NCBI RefSeq assembly: GCF_017874315.1
Contig: NZ_JAGGLG010000024.1
Coordinates: forward strand, 1 to 63,237
Length of the DNA: 63,237 nt
Source of the DNA: Symbiobacterium terraclitae
Lineage (GTDB): Bacteria > Bacillota > Sulfobacillia > Symbiobacteriales > Symbiobacteriaceae
Direction: 5' to 3'
Shown: piece by piece, positions 16,745 to 24,812 of the stretch
Layout: every line of letters begins with the position of its first letter
Position numbering within the stretch: position 1 is the stretch's first letter
Position numbers and translations under genes: made by a program
The notes under the pieces: model-generated
What the model was told of the DNA's origin: nothing
The model's database searches: none
Seen by the model: only the letters and a program-made list of their open reading frames with translations

Positions 16745-17704
16745 TCAGGCGGTCAGGGCCGACTCGAGGATCGTCAGCACAGCTCCCTCGGCATCGAGTC
16801 GGGCCCGGACGCCCAGCGGCAGCGTGGCCCGGTGCGGCCCGTGCCCGCAGGGAAAGCCGTAGAGCACCGGGATCCCCAGCGGGGCGAGCAGGTCCTCAAG
16901 CACCTCGAAGAGCGTCAACGACGGGCGGTCCGGCGGGCCCTGCAGGCAGGTGGGGGAGTCGCCGAAGAGGATCCCCGCCGCCCGCTGCAGCTTCCCCGCC
17001 AGCAAGAGCTGCGTGAGCATCCGGTCGACCCGGTAGGGGGCCTCGTCCAGGTCCTCCAGCAGGACGATGCAGCCGGTGAAGTCCGGCTCCCAGCGCGTGC
17101 CCATCAGCGAGGCGATCAGGGTGAGGTTCCCCCCGGCCAGGCGCCCCTCGGCCACCCCGGGCCGAATGGTCAGGGGGCAGGGCGCCCCCTCCTCCCCGGG
17201 GTCCGGCCAGGGGATCTCCCCCAGGGGGCCGGGCTCCTGCAGCGCCCGCCGCAGGCCGGCGGCGTTGTACGCTTCCGCGCCGCCGAAGGCGGCCACCATC
17301 GGGCCGTGGAAGGTGACCAGCCCGGCCTCCCGCGCCATGGCCAGGTGGAAGACGGTGATGTCGGAGAACCCGCAGAAGAACTTGGGCTGCCTCCGAACCC
17401 GTTCCCAGTCGATCCCGTCCAGGATCCGCATCGCCCCGTAGCCGCCCCGGGCGCAGAGCACCGCCTCCACCGCGGGGTTCGCCCACACCCGGTTGAAGTC
17501 CTCGGCCCGCCGGTCGTCCGTCCCGGCCAGGTAGCCCCGCCGGGCCAGCACGGCGTCGCCCACGACCGTCCTGTACCCCCAGGCGTGCAGCCGCTTCAGC
17601 CCTGCCTCCAACTGCTCCGCCGGAACCGGCCCCGAGGGGGCAACGACGCCGATGGTGGCTCCGGGCCGCACGGGCCTGGGGCGGCGCACAGCTGCATCGG
17701 TCAT
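16745..17704 (-). CDS. LD-carboxypeptidase (peptidase family S66)
   Basis: The 319-residue protein has the S66 layout: an N-terminal Rossmann-like part (GATIGVVAPSGPV), the ARGGYGAMRILDGID segment, the nucleophile Ser in CGFSDIT near residue 118, the Glu in LLEDLDEAPYRVDRM and the His in PCGHGPHRATLPLG. Members cut the L,D bond between meso-diaminopimelate and D-Ala in murein tetrapeptides in the cytoplasm during recycling, or give immunity to microcin C. All three catalytic residues appear present. The start follows GGGGAGGAAG. It stands alone between two terminators. Confidence 0.9.
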   Translation of the reverse strand: MTDAAVRRPRPVRPGATIGVVAPSGPVPAEQLEAGLKRLHAWGYRTVVGDAVLARRGYLAGTDDRRAEDFNRVWANPAVEAVLCARGGYGAMRILDGIDWERVRRQPKFFCGFSDITVFHLAMAREAGLVTFHGPMVAAFGGAEAYNAAGLRRALQEPGPLGEIPWPDPGEEGAPCPLTIRPGVAEGRLAGGNLTLIASLMGTRWEPDFTGCIVLLEDLDEAPYRVDRMLTQLLLAGKLQRAAGILFGDSPTCLQGPPDRPSLTLFEVLEDLLAPLGIPVLYGFPCGHGPHRATLPLGVRARLDAEGAVLTILESALTA

Positions 17705-17760
17705 CGGTCACTTCCTCCCCTTCCTTTGATGTTCGCCCATCGGGTGATCCTATGAATAAG

Positions 17761-17793
17761 GACGGCGTGCACCCCAGCGGGGAGCACGCCGTC
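17761..17793 (-). terminator. terminator of the cupin gene
   Basis: A 10-bp perfect stem (GACGGCGTGC and complement) with an inner CCCC/GGGG pair; on the minus strand the tail is CTTATTCAT. Confidence 0.7.
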
Positions 17794-17836
17794 TCAGGCA
17801 TTGTGCGGAGAGCTTGTCCTCAGGACCCGGCTCGTG

Positions 17837-18325
17837 TCAGTCAGCGCTCGGCCTGGTCGGGTGAACGGTGCCCCGCGGGTGCTCCGGAGGGGCGTAGATC
17901 ACGTATACCTTCAGGGGCGTGTTGCCCGTGTTGGTGATGTTGTGCCAGACGCCGGCGGGCACCATGACGGCGGAGTCGGCGTAGGCCATGCGCTCAAAGT
18001 CCAGCCGGTCGGGGCTGTTCCCCATCTGGACCAGGCCTTGCCCCTGCTCGATGCGGATGAACTGGTCGGTCTCCGGGTGAACCTCCAGGCCGATGTCCTC
18101 TCCCACCGGGATGCTCATCAGCGTCACCTGGAAGTGCTCCCCTGTCCACAGCGCGGTGCGGTAGTTGGTGTTCTGCATGGCCGCCCTGGCGATGTTGACG
18201 ACATAGGGCCGGCCTCCGTAATCCATGGTGCCGCGCCGCCCGGACTCAGCGCGCCAGTGGCCGGCATACCGGCGGGGCACCGCTGGGATGCGCCAGGGGT
18301 AACCATACGCCGCCTTGTAGTACAC
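17837..18325 (-). CDS. cupin-domain protein
   Basis: About 162 residues. The GTG at 18325 is six bases after AGAGGAG; a TTG two codons earlier is closer to the ribosome site. The core is a single cupin barrel: motif 1 spans GEDIGLEVHPETDQFIRIEQG with the metal-binding His and Glu, and motif 2 is VPAGVWHNITNTG. An extra N-terminal stretch (about 60 residues, with Tyr and Arg) precedes it. Similar proteins are mannose-6-phosphate isomerase-like cupins of unknown substrate. It is a single-gene unit with its own terminator. Confidence 0.82.
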   Translation of the reverse strand: MYYKAAYGYPWRIPAVPRRYAGHWRAESGRRGTMDYGGRPYVVNIARAAMQNTNYRTALWTGEHFQVTLMSIPVGEDIGLEVHPETDQFIRIEQGQGLVQMGNSPDRLDFERMAYADSAVMVPAGVWHNITNTGNTPLKVYVIYAPPEHPRGTVHPTRPSAD

Positions 18326-18539
18326 ACGCAAGCTCCTCTCACCGGTTTGCCGCTATTTTATGTTGACCGGTCCACCGGCGACTCTCGCCCTGCGACAGCC
18401 GACCGGGCTGGGCGGGCTGGAGCGTGCCGGGCAGTCCGCACCGGGCGTGCGTGCATCTATACCCCACACCTGCGCCGCGCGCCGTTGCCACACTTGTGGT
18501 ACGCTTATCTTAACTTGCTGTAGTGAGGAGACTGGCTGC

Positions 18540-18828
18540 ATGCTGACGGTGGGAGACATCCTCGGAGAGCAGGTGCAGCACCCGTTCGTCGGGCGGGAGG
18601 CGGATGCTGCACATCTGGGGCTTCTGCCGGCAGGTCCCGTCCTGCCGGGCTCACTGGCTCCGCCTCATCCCCGGGGACGGGCCGGGCGATCAGGTCTGGA
18701 TCGAGCCGGAGGCGGGCCGCGGCGTAAAGCTCGCATACCAGCTGGACGAGCTGTCGCAGCGACTGTGGCCTCGGGTACTCGGGCAGCACCCGTCCCGATC
18801 CGTCTGTGCCACTGGCTGCCAGCGCCTG
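18540..18828 (+). pseudogene. probable decayed gene (frameshifted, no stop)
   Basis: An ATG at 18540 lies nine bases after GAGGAG and starts MLTVGDILGEQVQHPFVGRE with G/C-rich wobble. After about 18600 the coding signal moves to the +1 frame, which reads from 18604 with about 90% G/C third positions (DQVWIEPEAGRGVKLAYQLD) until about 18790. That frame has no stop before it runs antisense into the membrane-protein gene. The pattern fits a frameshifted, 3'-truncated gene. The family is not recognised; the MLTVGDIL start recalls PucR-type regulators, but the rest does not. Confidence 0.35.
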
Positions 18829-19689
18829 TCAGGCACCCCGCGTGCGCCAGCCGGCGTCAGCGTGATCGATCGCGAACTCGCCGTCCCTTTCGAAGAGGCC
18901 GCGGTGCACGTTCTCAATGAACCGCACCACGAGGTAGACCATCGCCAGGCTCCCGCAGAGGACGACCGGCAGGGCGCCCAGGAGCACCCCCAGGGGACCT
19001 TCCACCCGGGCGAGCAGCCGGCCGCCGAGCGGTCCCATCCCGGTGATCAGCTCAAAGACGACGGCTGCCCCCACCGCCTCCTTCCACCGCTCCAGAAGCA
19101 CGGCGACGCTGTCCTGGACCGCCTCCGTGGCGGTGGCGTCCTCCTCCGCCACCAGAATTGGGTACGCGTAGAGTACGGCGCCCTCGCCGACCAGCATGAT
19201 CGCCGCGGGCACCAGCGGCACCAGCCAGCTGGCGAGGACGACGCCGGCCAGGACGGTCGCCAGGGCGGCCGCCAGTGCGGCCACGCCCAGCGGCAGGAGG
19301 CTCAGCAGCCTCACCTTCAGCAGGCGGGCCCACTCCTGGCGGACGCCGCGCAGGAAGTCGGCGGCCGTCGGGCGCCTTCCGCCGCGGACGAGCGCGCGCA
19401 GCACCCCGATCAGCCCGGCGTGAGCCAGGAGGTACAGCAGCATCAGGGTCAGGAGCGTCAGCAGCCCCGCCGGCGACGTCAGGATCGCCATCCAGGCCAG
19501 CTGCGCCCTGTCGTACTGCTCGAACAGGACGGTGCGGAGCGGGTCCTGGATCCCGCCCGGGAACAGCCCCAGGGCCCGGCCCATGGCCGCCGCCAGAACC
19601 ACCGGCCCGACGTCGACAGCCACGTGCGCGAGGACCAGGCTCCACCAGTACCGGCGCCATACCGCGAACGCTCGCTCGAGGAGCCTCAC
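18829..19689 (-). CDS. polytopic membrane protein of unknown function
   Basis: The 286-residue protein is mostly hydrophobic, with about six predicted helices (for example LVLAHVAVDVGPVVLAAAMG, then SPAGLLTLLTLMLLYLLAHA, and the run around residues 135-165). The middle has RRPTAADFLRGVRQEW, a basic cytoplasmic-type loop. It resembles the broad group of Firmicute integral membrane proteins annotated as glycerophosphoryl diester phosphodiesterase membrane-domain-like, but no motif fixes this. It is monocistronic and its coding end meets the decayed gene at 18540-18828. Confidence 0.7.
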   Translation of the reverse strand: MRLLERAFAVWRRYWWSLVLAHVAVDVGPVVLAAAMGRALGLFPGGIQDPLRTVLFEQYDRAQLAWMAILTSPAGLLTLLTLMLLYLLAHAGLIGVLRALVRGGRRPTAADFLRGVRQEWARLLKVRLLSLLPLGVAALAAALATVLAGVVLASWLVPLVPAAIMLVGEGAVLYAYPILVAEEDATATEAVQDSVAVLLERWKEAVGAAVVFELITGMGPLGGRLLARVEGPLGVLLGALPVVLCGSLAMVYLVVRFIENVHRGLFERDGEFAIDHADAGWRTRGA

Positions 19690-19861
19690 CGACCCTTCAC
19701 CCCCGCTGGATACGACGTCCTCTATGAACCGTGACTCTGCATAATAACTTATTGTTCCACCTATATACTACCTTGTCATAACGCTTGCCGGACCGAAGGG
19801 CAGGAATCGCCGTCCTGCGGGCAGAATTGCCGTGCTCATCCCGCGGAGGGAGGCGTGAGGT

Positions 19862-20473
19862 GTGATGATCAGGGAGCGCGAGACGGCCGCGGTGCGGCGG
19901 AAGTTCGACCGCAACGCCCGCTGGTTTGATGCAGGAGGCGGAACCGCAGACGCCCCGTGGCGCGTGCGGTTGATCCGGGAAGCGAGGGGCCGGGTCCTGG
20001 AGATCGGCGTGGGAACGGGCAAGAACCTGCCGTTCTACGACCCGGCCGGCACGACCGAACTGGTCGGGATCGACCTCAGCCCGGGGATGCTGGCGCGGGC
20101 CCGGTTCAAGCCGTGCCGGGTGCCGGTGACGCTGCTGGAGATGGACGCGCAGCGCCTGGCGTTCCCCGACGCCTCTTTCGATACCGTCCTGGCCAGCTAC
20201 GTGTTCTGCTCCATCCCGGACCCGATCGCGGCGCTCCGGGAGGCCGCCCGGGTCTGCCGGCCCGACGGGCGCATCCTGCTGCTGGAGCACATGCGCGTCG
20301 ACCGACCGGTCATCGGCGCCCTGATGGACGCGGCGGCCCCGCTGGTCTCGGCGCTGGTCGGCTGCCGCATCAACCGCAGGACGGTGGAGAACGTCCGCCT
20401 GGCAGGCCTCACGGTCGAGCGGGTCGAGCCGCTGAAGGGAGACCTGGTGAAGCTGATCTACGCCCGCCCCTGA
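19862..20473 (+). CDS. class I SAM-dependent methyltransferase
   Basis: The 203-residue protein has the Methyltransf_11 fold: motif I VLEIGVGTGKNLPFY near residue 44, the acidic VGIDLSPGML at the end of strand 2, MDAQRLAFPDASFD, and LREAARVCRPDGRILLLEH. It is close in style to phosphatidylethanolamine N-methyltransferase/UbiE-like enzymes of Gram-positives; the substrate is not determined. The start is GTG at 19862, with an ATG one codon later; GGAGGCGTGAGGT lies upstream. It is followed by two hairpins. Confidence 0.85.
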   Translation: MMIRERETAAVRRKFDRNARWFDAGGGTADAPWRVRLIREARGRVLEIGVGTGKNLPFYDPAGTTELVGIDLSPGMLARARFKPCRVPVTLLEMDAQRLAFPDASFDTVLASYVFCSIPDPIAALREAARVCRPDGRILLLEHMRVDRPVIGALMDAAAPLVSALVGCRINRRTVENVRLAGLTVERVEPLKGDLVKLIYARP

Positions 20474-20492
20474 CGGGCGGGCAAACATTTTC
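20462..20492 (+). terminator. terminator after the methyltransferase gene
   Basis: GCCCGCCC and GGGCGGGC pair across the stop codon, followed by AAACATTTTCG. Confidence 0.5.
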
Positions 20493-20530
20493 GTACAATC
20501 GAGACAGACCATTTGCTCCCCGAACGCTTG

Positions 20531-20561
20531 ACCGACCCCCGGCTGAGCGCCGGGGGTCGGT
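20531..20561. terminator. 13-bp perfect hairpin between convergent genes
   Basis: ACCGACCCCCGGC and its complement enclose TGAGC. It has no T-run on either side but lies exactly between two converging genes. Confidence 0.5.
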
Positions 20562-20572
20562 CCGGAGGAACG

Positions 20573-20836
20573 CTAGTTGACAGGCAGGAATGCCATGCAC
20601 TTACCGCTGAACTGCGGCAGGTCCCGAACGTGGGTCTCAGGTTCGTCCTGAGCCTTCTGGTCAATCGTGGTCGCCAGCGCGTCGGGCAGGGGGATGGCCA
20701 CATACTCGGCTTCGTCGCACCGGCCGACCAGGAGGCGCCAGTTGACCACCATGAGGGGGCCTACGCCGCCCCGGCGCGGGACGCCATTCGGCCCGCTCCA
20801 GAACCTGCAGCAGCGGAGCCAGGTCACTATGATCAC
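20573..20836 (-). CDS. small hypothetical protein downstream of rlmD
   Basis: An 87-residue frame starting seven bases after the rlmD stop with GTG at 20836. Wobble positions are moderately G/C-rich and the C-terminal part (AEYVAIPLPDALATTIDQKA) looks like ordinary soluble protein. A later ATG at 20752 would give 59 residues. Ribosome sites are weak for both. I recognise no family; the tight spacing suggests co-transcription with rlmD. Confidence 0.45.
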   Translation of the reverse strand: MIIVTWLRCCRFWSGPNGVPRRGGVGPLMVVNWRLLVGRCDEAEYVAIPLPDALATTIDQKAQDEPETHVRDLPQFSGKCMAFLPVN

Positions 20837-20843
20837 ACTCTAC

Positions 20844-22232
20844 TTACCCGTCAACCCGCTCCACCCTCGCCACGCACTCCACGTGCGCCGTGTGCGGGAA
20901 CATGTCCACCGGCTGCACCTCCACGGTGCGATACCCCATCCCCGCCAGCCGGCCCAGGTCCCGGGCCAAGCTGGCCGGGTTGCAGGAGACGTAGACCACC
21001 CGCCGGGGCGCGACCGCGGCGATCGCCTCCAGCACAGGCTCGTCGCAGCCCTTCCTGGGCGGGTCCAGCACGATCACGTCCGCCCGGACCCCCTCCTCCG
21101 CCAGCCGCGGCATCTCCACCGCCGCGTCGCCGGCGATGAAGCGGGCGTTGTGCACCTCGTTCCGCCGGGCGTTCTCCCTGGCGTCGGCCACCGCCTCCTC
21201 CACCCACTCGATGCCGATCACCTCTCGGCACTGCCGGGCCAGGAAGAGCGAGATCGTGCCGATGCCGCAGTAGAGGTCCACCACGGTCTCACCGCCGGTG
21301 AGGCCGGCGTACTCCAGCGCCTTGCCGTAGAGCACCTCCGTCTGCGCCGGGTTCACCTGGAAGAAGGAGACCGGCGAGATGTTGAACTTCAGGTCGCCGA
21401 TGTAGTCGGTGATGTGCCCCCGCCCCGCGAGCACGCGGCTCTCCCGGCCCAGCACCACGTTGGTGCGGGCCGGGTTGATGTTCTGCACCACGCTCACCAG
21501 CGCGGGGATGCGGGCCATCAGCTCCCGGGCGATCACCTCGCCATGGGGGAAGTCGGGGCCGTTGGTCACCAGCACCGCCATCGCCTCGCCCGTGCCGCGG
21601 CCGACCCGGGCGAGCACGTGGCGCAGCACGCCGGTGTGGGTGCGCTCGTCGTAGATGCGCACGCCGTACCGCCCGGCCAGCGCCTTCACCTCGGCCATGA
21701 TCCGGTTGCCCAGGGGGTGCTGGATGTCGCACTGCTCGATGTCGACGATGCGGTGGGTGCCGGGGGCGAAGAAGCCCGCGATCACCCGGCCGGAGCGCCA
21801 GCCCACCGGAAACTGCGCCTTGTTCCGGTAGTGCCAGGGATCCTCCATGCCCAGGGTCGGGTGGACGGTCACGCCGCTGAGCTTGCCCAGCCGCTCAAGG
21901 GCGTCCACGACCTGCTGCCGCTTCAGCCGCAGCTGCGCCCCATAGGCGATGTGCTGCAGCTGGCAGCCGCCGCACTCCGCCACCACCGGACAGGGCGGCG
22001 CCACCCGGTCCGGCGAGGGCTCCTCCACCGCCACCAGCGCCGCCCGGGCGTAGTTCTTCTTCACTTCCGCCACGCGCGCCAGCAGGCGGTCGCCCGGGGC
22101 GCCGCCTGGCACGAATATGGTCAGTCCCTCGTAGCGGGCCACGCCCTCACCGCTGCTGCCGAGGCCGTGGACCGTCACCGAAATCTCCTGCCCGGGGCGA
22201 ACCGGGCTCTGCGCCGTCTCTTGCCTGCTCAT
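20844..22232 (-). CDS. rlmD: 23S rRNA (uracil-C5)-methyltransferase, RlmD type
   Basis: The 462-residue protein begins with a TRAM domain (VTVHGLGSSGEGVARYEG), followed by the iron-sulfur ligands CPVVAECGGC plus a fourth Cys in EQCDIQH, and the SAM fold with VDLYCGIGTISLFLA, VLDPPRKGCDE and the nucleophile Cys in VSCNPASLARDL. Firmicute homologues (RlmCD) methylate U747 and U1939 of 23S rRNA. I chose the ATG at 22232; the frame stays open upstream but that part overlaps the epimerase 3' end and has no domain. Upstream bases TACACT may be a -10 box very close to the start, so the mRNA could be nearly leaderless. Confidence 0.88.
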   Translation of the reverse strand: MSRQETAQSPVRPGQEISVTVHGLGSSGEGVARYEGLTIFVPGGAPGDRLLARVAEVKKNYARAALVAVEEPSPDRVAPPCPVVAECGGCQLQHIAYGAQLRLKRQQVVDALERLGKLSGVTVHPTLGMEDPWHYRNKAQFPVGWRSGRVIAGFFAPGTHRIVDIEQCDIQHPLGNRIMAEVKALAGRYGVRIYDERTHTGVLRHVLARVGRGTGEAMAVLVTNGPDFPHGEVIARELMARIPALVSVVQNINPARTNVVLGRESRVLAGRGHITDYIGDLKFNISPVSFFQVNPAQTEVLYGKALEYAGLTGGETVVDLYCGIGTISLFLARQCREVIGIEWVEEAVADARENARRNEVHNARFIAGDAAVEMPRLAEEGVRADVIVLDPPRKGCDEPVLEAIAAVAPRRVVYVSCNPASLARDLGRLAGMGYRTVEVQPVDMFPHTAHVECVARVERVDG

Positions 22233-22308
22233 GGGGATCAGTGTACCACAGAGCGGGCGCCGGGTGCACTCGCCGCGCTCCCGGGCCAGCGGCGACGAGG
22301 GCGCGGCC

Positions 22309-23346
22309 TCAGGCCCGCGCATCTGCGCCGCCCGCCGACTCGGTCCGACCCGCCTTCTGCGCGGAGAGCCACTGCAGCGTTTCGCGGAAGGCAGCCGCCG
22401 TGTCGGTGGGCACGAGCCCCAGCTCCCGGCGGGCCTTCTCGTCGCTGACGATCCACGGTGCGGTCCAGCTGCGCACCTCGTGGGGGTGGACCGGCGAGCG
22501 CCGGCGGAAGGCGATCCGGGCGCCCAGCGTGGCCAGCCGCGCGGCGCCCACCAGCACCGAAACCGGCATGGCCCACCGGGGGCTGCGGCCGCCGCTCACC
22601 TGGGCCAGGAGGCCGAAGAGCTGCTCCTGCGTCAGGTTGGGGCCCACCAGGTGGTAGACCTCTCCGGACCGGCCGCGCTCCATGGCCGCGACCGTGCCGC
22701 GCACCACGTCCCGCACGAAGACCAGGTTGACCACCGCCTGGGCCGACCCCAGGTAGAAGGGAAGGCGGCCCTCCTTGACCATCCAGATCACGGTGTTGAT
22801 CCCGTCCGGGTCCCCGGGGCCGAAGACGGCACTCGGGCGCACCACCACCACCTCCAGCCCGCGGTCCCGGTAGGAGAGCGCGAGCCGTTCCTGCTCCAGC
22901 TTGGTGATGCTGTACGCGTCCGGGAGGGGCGCAGGTTCGTCCTCCTCCGCGCGGGGCCGGTAGCGGCCGTTCTCGTCCGCCATGGCGGGGCCCCCGGCCG
23001 CGATCGAGGACATGTGGACCACCCGCTTCACGCCGGCCGCAGTGCAGGCGTCCAACAGGCGGCGGGTCCCCTCCACGTTGACCGCCCGCATGCGCTTGAG
23101 CGACCCCTGAAAGTTGATGCGCGAGGCCAAGTGGTAGACGCGCTCCACCCCCGAGACCGCCCGCTCCAGGGAGGCCGGGTCGCCGAGGTCGCCCGCCGCC
23201 ACCTCCAGCTGCTGGCAGAGCGGGCCGAACACCGTCTCTGCCTTCTCCCGGGAGCGGACGAGAATCCGTACTTTCTGCCCCTGCGCAGCGAGATGTCGCA
23301 CCAGTTGCTCGCCGATGAAGCCGGTGGCGCCGGTTACCAGGTCCAC
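22309..23346 (-). CDS. NAD-dependent epimerase/dehydratase-family protein
   Basis: The 345-residue protein is an extended SDR: TGATGFIGEQLVRHL at residues 5-19 binds NAD(P), HLASRINFQ follows strand 4, SSIAAGG holds the catalytic Ser, and DAYSITKLEQE the Tyr-Lys pair. The C-terminal substrate domain is typical of 3-beta-HSD/dihydroflavonol reductase-like members, which often reduce sugars, sterol-like or polyketide carbonyls. The GTG start follows AAGGGAGGCG. It overlaps no neighbour and its substrate is unknown. Confidence 0.85.
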   Translation of the reverse strand: MDLVTGATGFIGEQLVRHLAAQGQKVRILVRSREKAETVFGPLCQQLEVAAGDLGDPASLERAVSGVERVYHLASRINFQGSLKRMRAVNVEGTRRLLDACTAAGVKRVVHMSSIAAGGPAMADENGRYRPRAEEDEPAPLPDAYSITKLEQERLALSYRDRGLEVVVVRPSAVFGPGDPDGINTVIWMVKEGRLPFYLGSAQAVVNLVFVRDVVRGTVAAMERGRSGEVYHLVGPNLTQEQLFGLLAQVSGGRSPRWAMPVSVLVGAARLATLGARIAFRRRSPVHPHEVRSWTAPWIVSDEKARRELGLVPTDTAAAFRETLQWLSAQKAGRTESAGGADARA

Positions 23347-23397
23347 GGGCCACGCCTCCCTTCATGGTATGTCATAACAATTTGACGCCCCGGGTCA

Positions 23398-23470
23398 CAG
23401 TTCCTACGGCCGGCCGCCCCTCATCCCGGTTCCTACGCCCCCGGCGCCCCTTGCTCCGGTTCCTGCGGCG
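23398..23470. repeat. three direct repeats of about 29 bp upstream of the glucan cluster
   Basis: GTTCCTACG, GGTTCCTACG and GGTTCCTGCG begin at about 23400, 23428 and 23458, each followed by C-rich sequence. They lie in the divergent region between the epimerase and the GT4 gene, where regulatory sites would be expected. Confidence 0.45.
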
Positions 23471-23531
23471 GATGCCCGGTATGGCTCCGCGGACGGGGGG
23501 GCACCCTAACCCCCTGAGGTGAGCGTCCACG

Positions 23532-24782
23532 GTGCACAACATCGTGATGTTGACCTGGGAGTACCCGCCCCACCTGGTCGGCGGGCTCTCCAGGCATGTT
23601 CATGCCCTCTCAAAGGCGCTGGTCCTGCAGGGGCACCACGTCCACGTGATCACCCGGGCGGCCCAGGGTTACCCGGCAGAGGCGTTCGAGGACGGCGTGC
23701 ACGTCATCCGGGTTCACCCGTACTTCCAGGAGCCCCCCGACTTCCGGCTCTGGGTGGCCCACCTGAACTTCGCCCTCCTGGAGGCGGGCGTGAACCTGAT
23801 CCCGAAGCTGAGCGGCCCGGCGATCCTGCACGCCCACGACTGGCTGGTGGCCTTCGCCGCCCGGGGCCTCAAGCACCTCTTCCACCTGCCGACGGTGGCC
23901 ACGATCCACGCCACCGAACACGGCCGGCACCGGGGCATATGGGACCAGGGGCAGCAATACATTAACGACATCGAATGGTGGCTGACCTACGAGGCGTGGC
24001 GGGTGATCGTCTGCAGCAGGGCCATGCGGGCGGAGGTGCAGGGCCTCTTCCACCTGAGCCAGGACAAGGTGTCGGTGATCCCCAACGGGGTCGATCTGAC
24101 CGTCCCCAAGGGGTGGGAGAAGGTCTCCCGTGAGACCTACGCCGCGCCGGACGAGCGGCTGATCTTCCACATCGGCCGCATGGTGCCGGAGAAGGGGGCC
24201 GGCGTCCTGCTCGAGGCCATGCCGATCCTGCGCAAGCGGCACCCGGTGAAGCTGGTGGTCGGCGGCACGGGGCCCTACCTGGACGAGCTGAAGCGCCGGG
24301 CCCACGAGCTGGGCGTGGCTCAGCACTGCTACTTCGCCGGCTGGCTCCCCGACGCGACGGTCCACGCGCTCTACCGGTTCGCGGACGTCGCGGTGGTCCC
24401 CTCCACCTACGAGCCGTTCGGCATCGTCGCCCTGGAGGCGATGGGCCGCGGCACGCCCGTGGTGGTCTCGGACACAGGCGGCCTGGGCGAGACGGTGCAG
24501 CACGAGGTCAACGGCCTCAAGGCGCTGCCGGGCCACGTCCAGTCCCTGGCCGAGCAGATCGACCGCCTGCTGTCGGACCGGGACCTCGCGGCGCGGCTGG
24601 CCGCCGAAGGGCTCAGGCAGGTGCGGGAGCGGTACACCTGGGAGAAGGTGGCCGAGGCCACCGCCGAGGTGTACGACAGCGTGCTGGCCGCCTGGAGCCA
24701 GACCGACTGGGGCACGCAGAGCGCAGCCCTCTTGGCCCCGCCGACGGCCTCGGCCACTCCTCCGGATCGGTACACCATTTGA
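23532..24782 (+). CDS. GT4-family glycosyltransferase (glycogen-synthase-like)
   Basis: The 416-residue protein has both Rossmann halves of a GT-B enzyme. The N-terminal domain starts with MLTWEYPPHLVGGLSRHVHAL (donor-side Gly-Gly loop) and includes ILHAHDW; the C-terminal domain has GRMVPEKGAGVLLEAM, the E-x7-E motif in EPFGIVALEAMGRGTPVV and DTGGLGE. Retaining GT4 enzymes of this type act as ADP-glucose or maltose-1-phosphate-type glucan synthases. Its place at the head of a cluster with a GH57 branching enzyme and two GH15 enzymes supports glucan synthesis; the donor is inferred. GTG start after GAGGTGAG. Confidence 0.87.
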   Translation: MHNIVMLTWEYPPHLVGGLSRHVHALSKALVLQGHHVHVITRAAQGYPAEAFEDGVHVIRVHPYFQEPPDFRLWVAHLNFALLEAGVNLIPKLSGPAILHAHDWLVAFAARGLKHLFHLPTVATIHATEHGRHRGIWDQGQQYINDIEWWLTYEAWRVIVCSRAMRAEVQGLFHLSQDKVSVIPNGVDLTVPKGWEKVSRETYAAPDERLIFHIGRMVPEKGAGVLLEAMPILRKRHPVKLVVGGTGPYLDELKRRAHELGVAQHCYFAGWLPDATVHALYRFADVAVVPSTYEPFGIVALEAMGRGTPVVVSDTGGLGETVQHEVNGLKALPGHVQSLAEQIDRLLSDRDLAARLAAEGLRQVRERYTWEKVAEATAEVYDSVLAAWSQTDWGTQSAALLAPPTASATPPDRYTI

Positions 24783-24812
24783 ACGACCATTCGGCTGGAG
24801 GGCATGCGTCGG

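Noticed and set aside
18505-18789. 94-codon minus-strand gene
   Set aside because: Its codon-third positions coincide with first positions of the stronger plus-strand coding signal, and G/C wobble is lower; it has no ribosome site.
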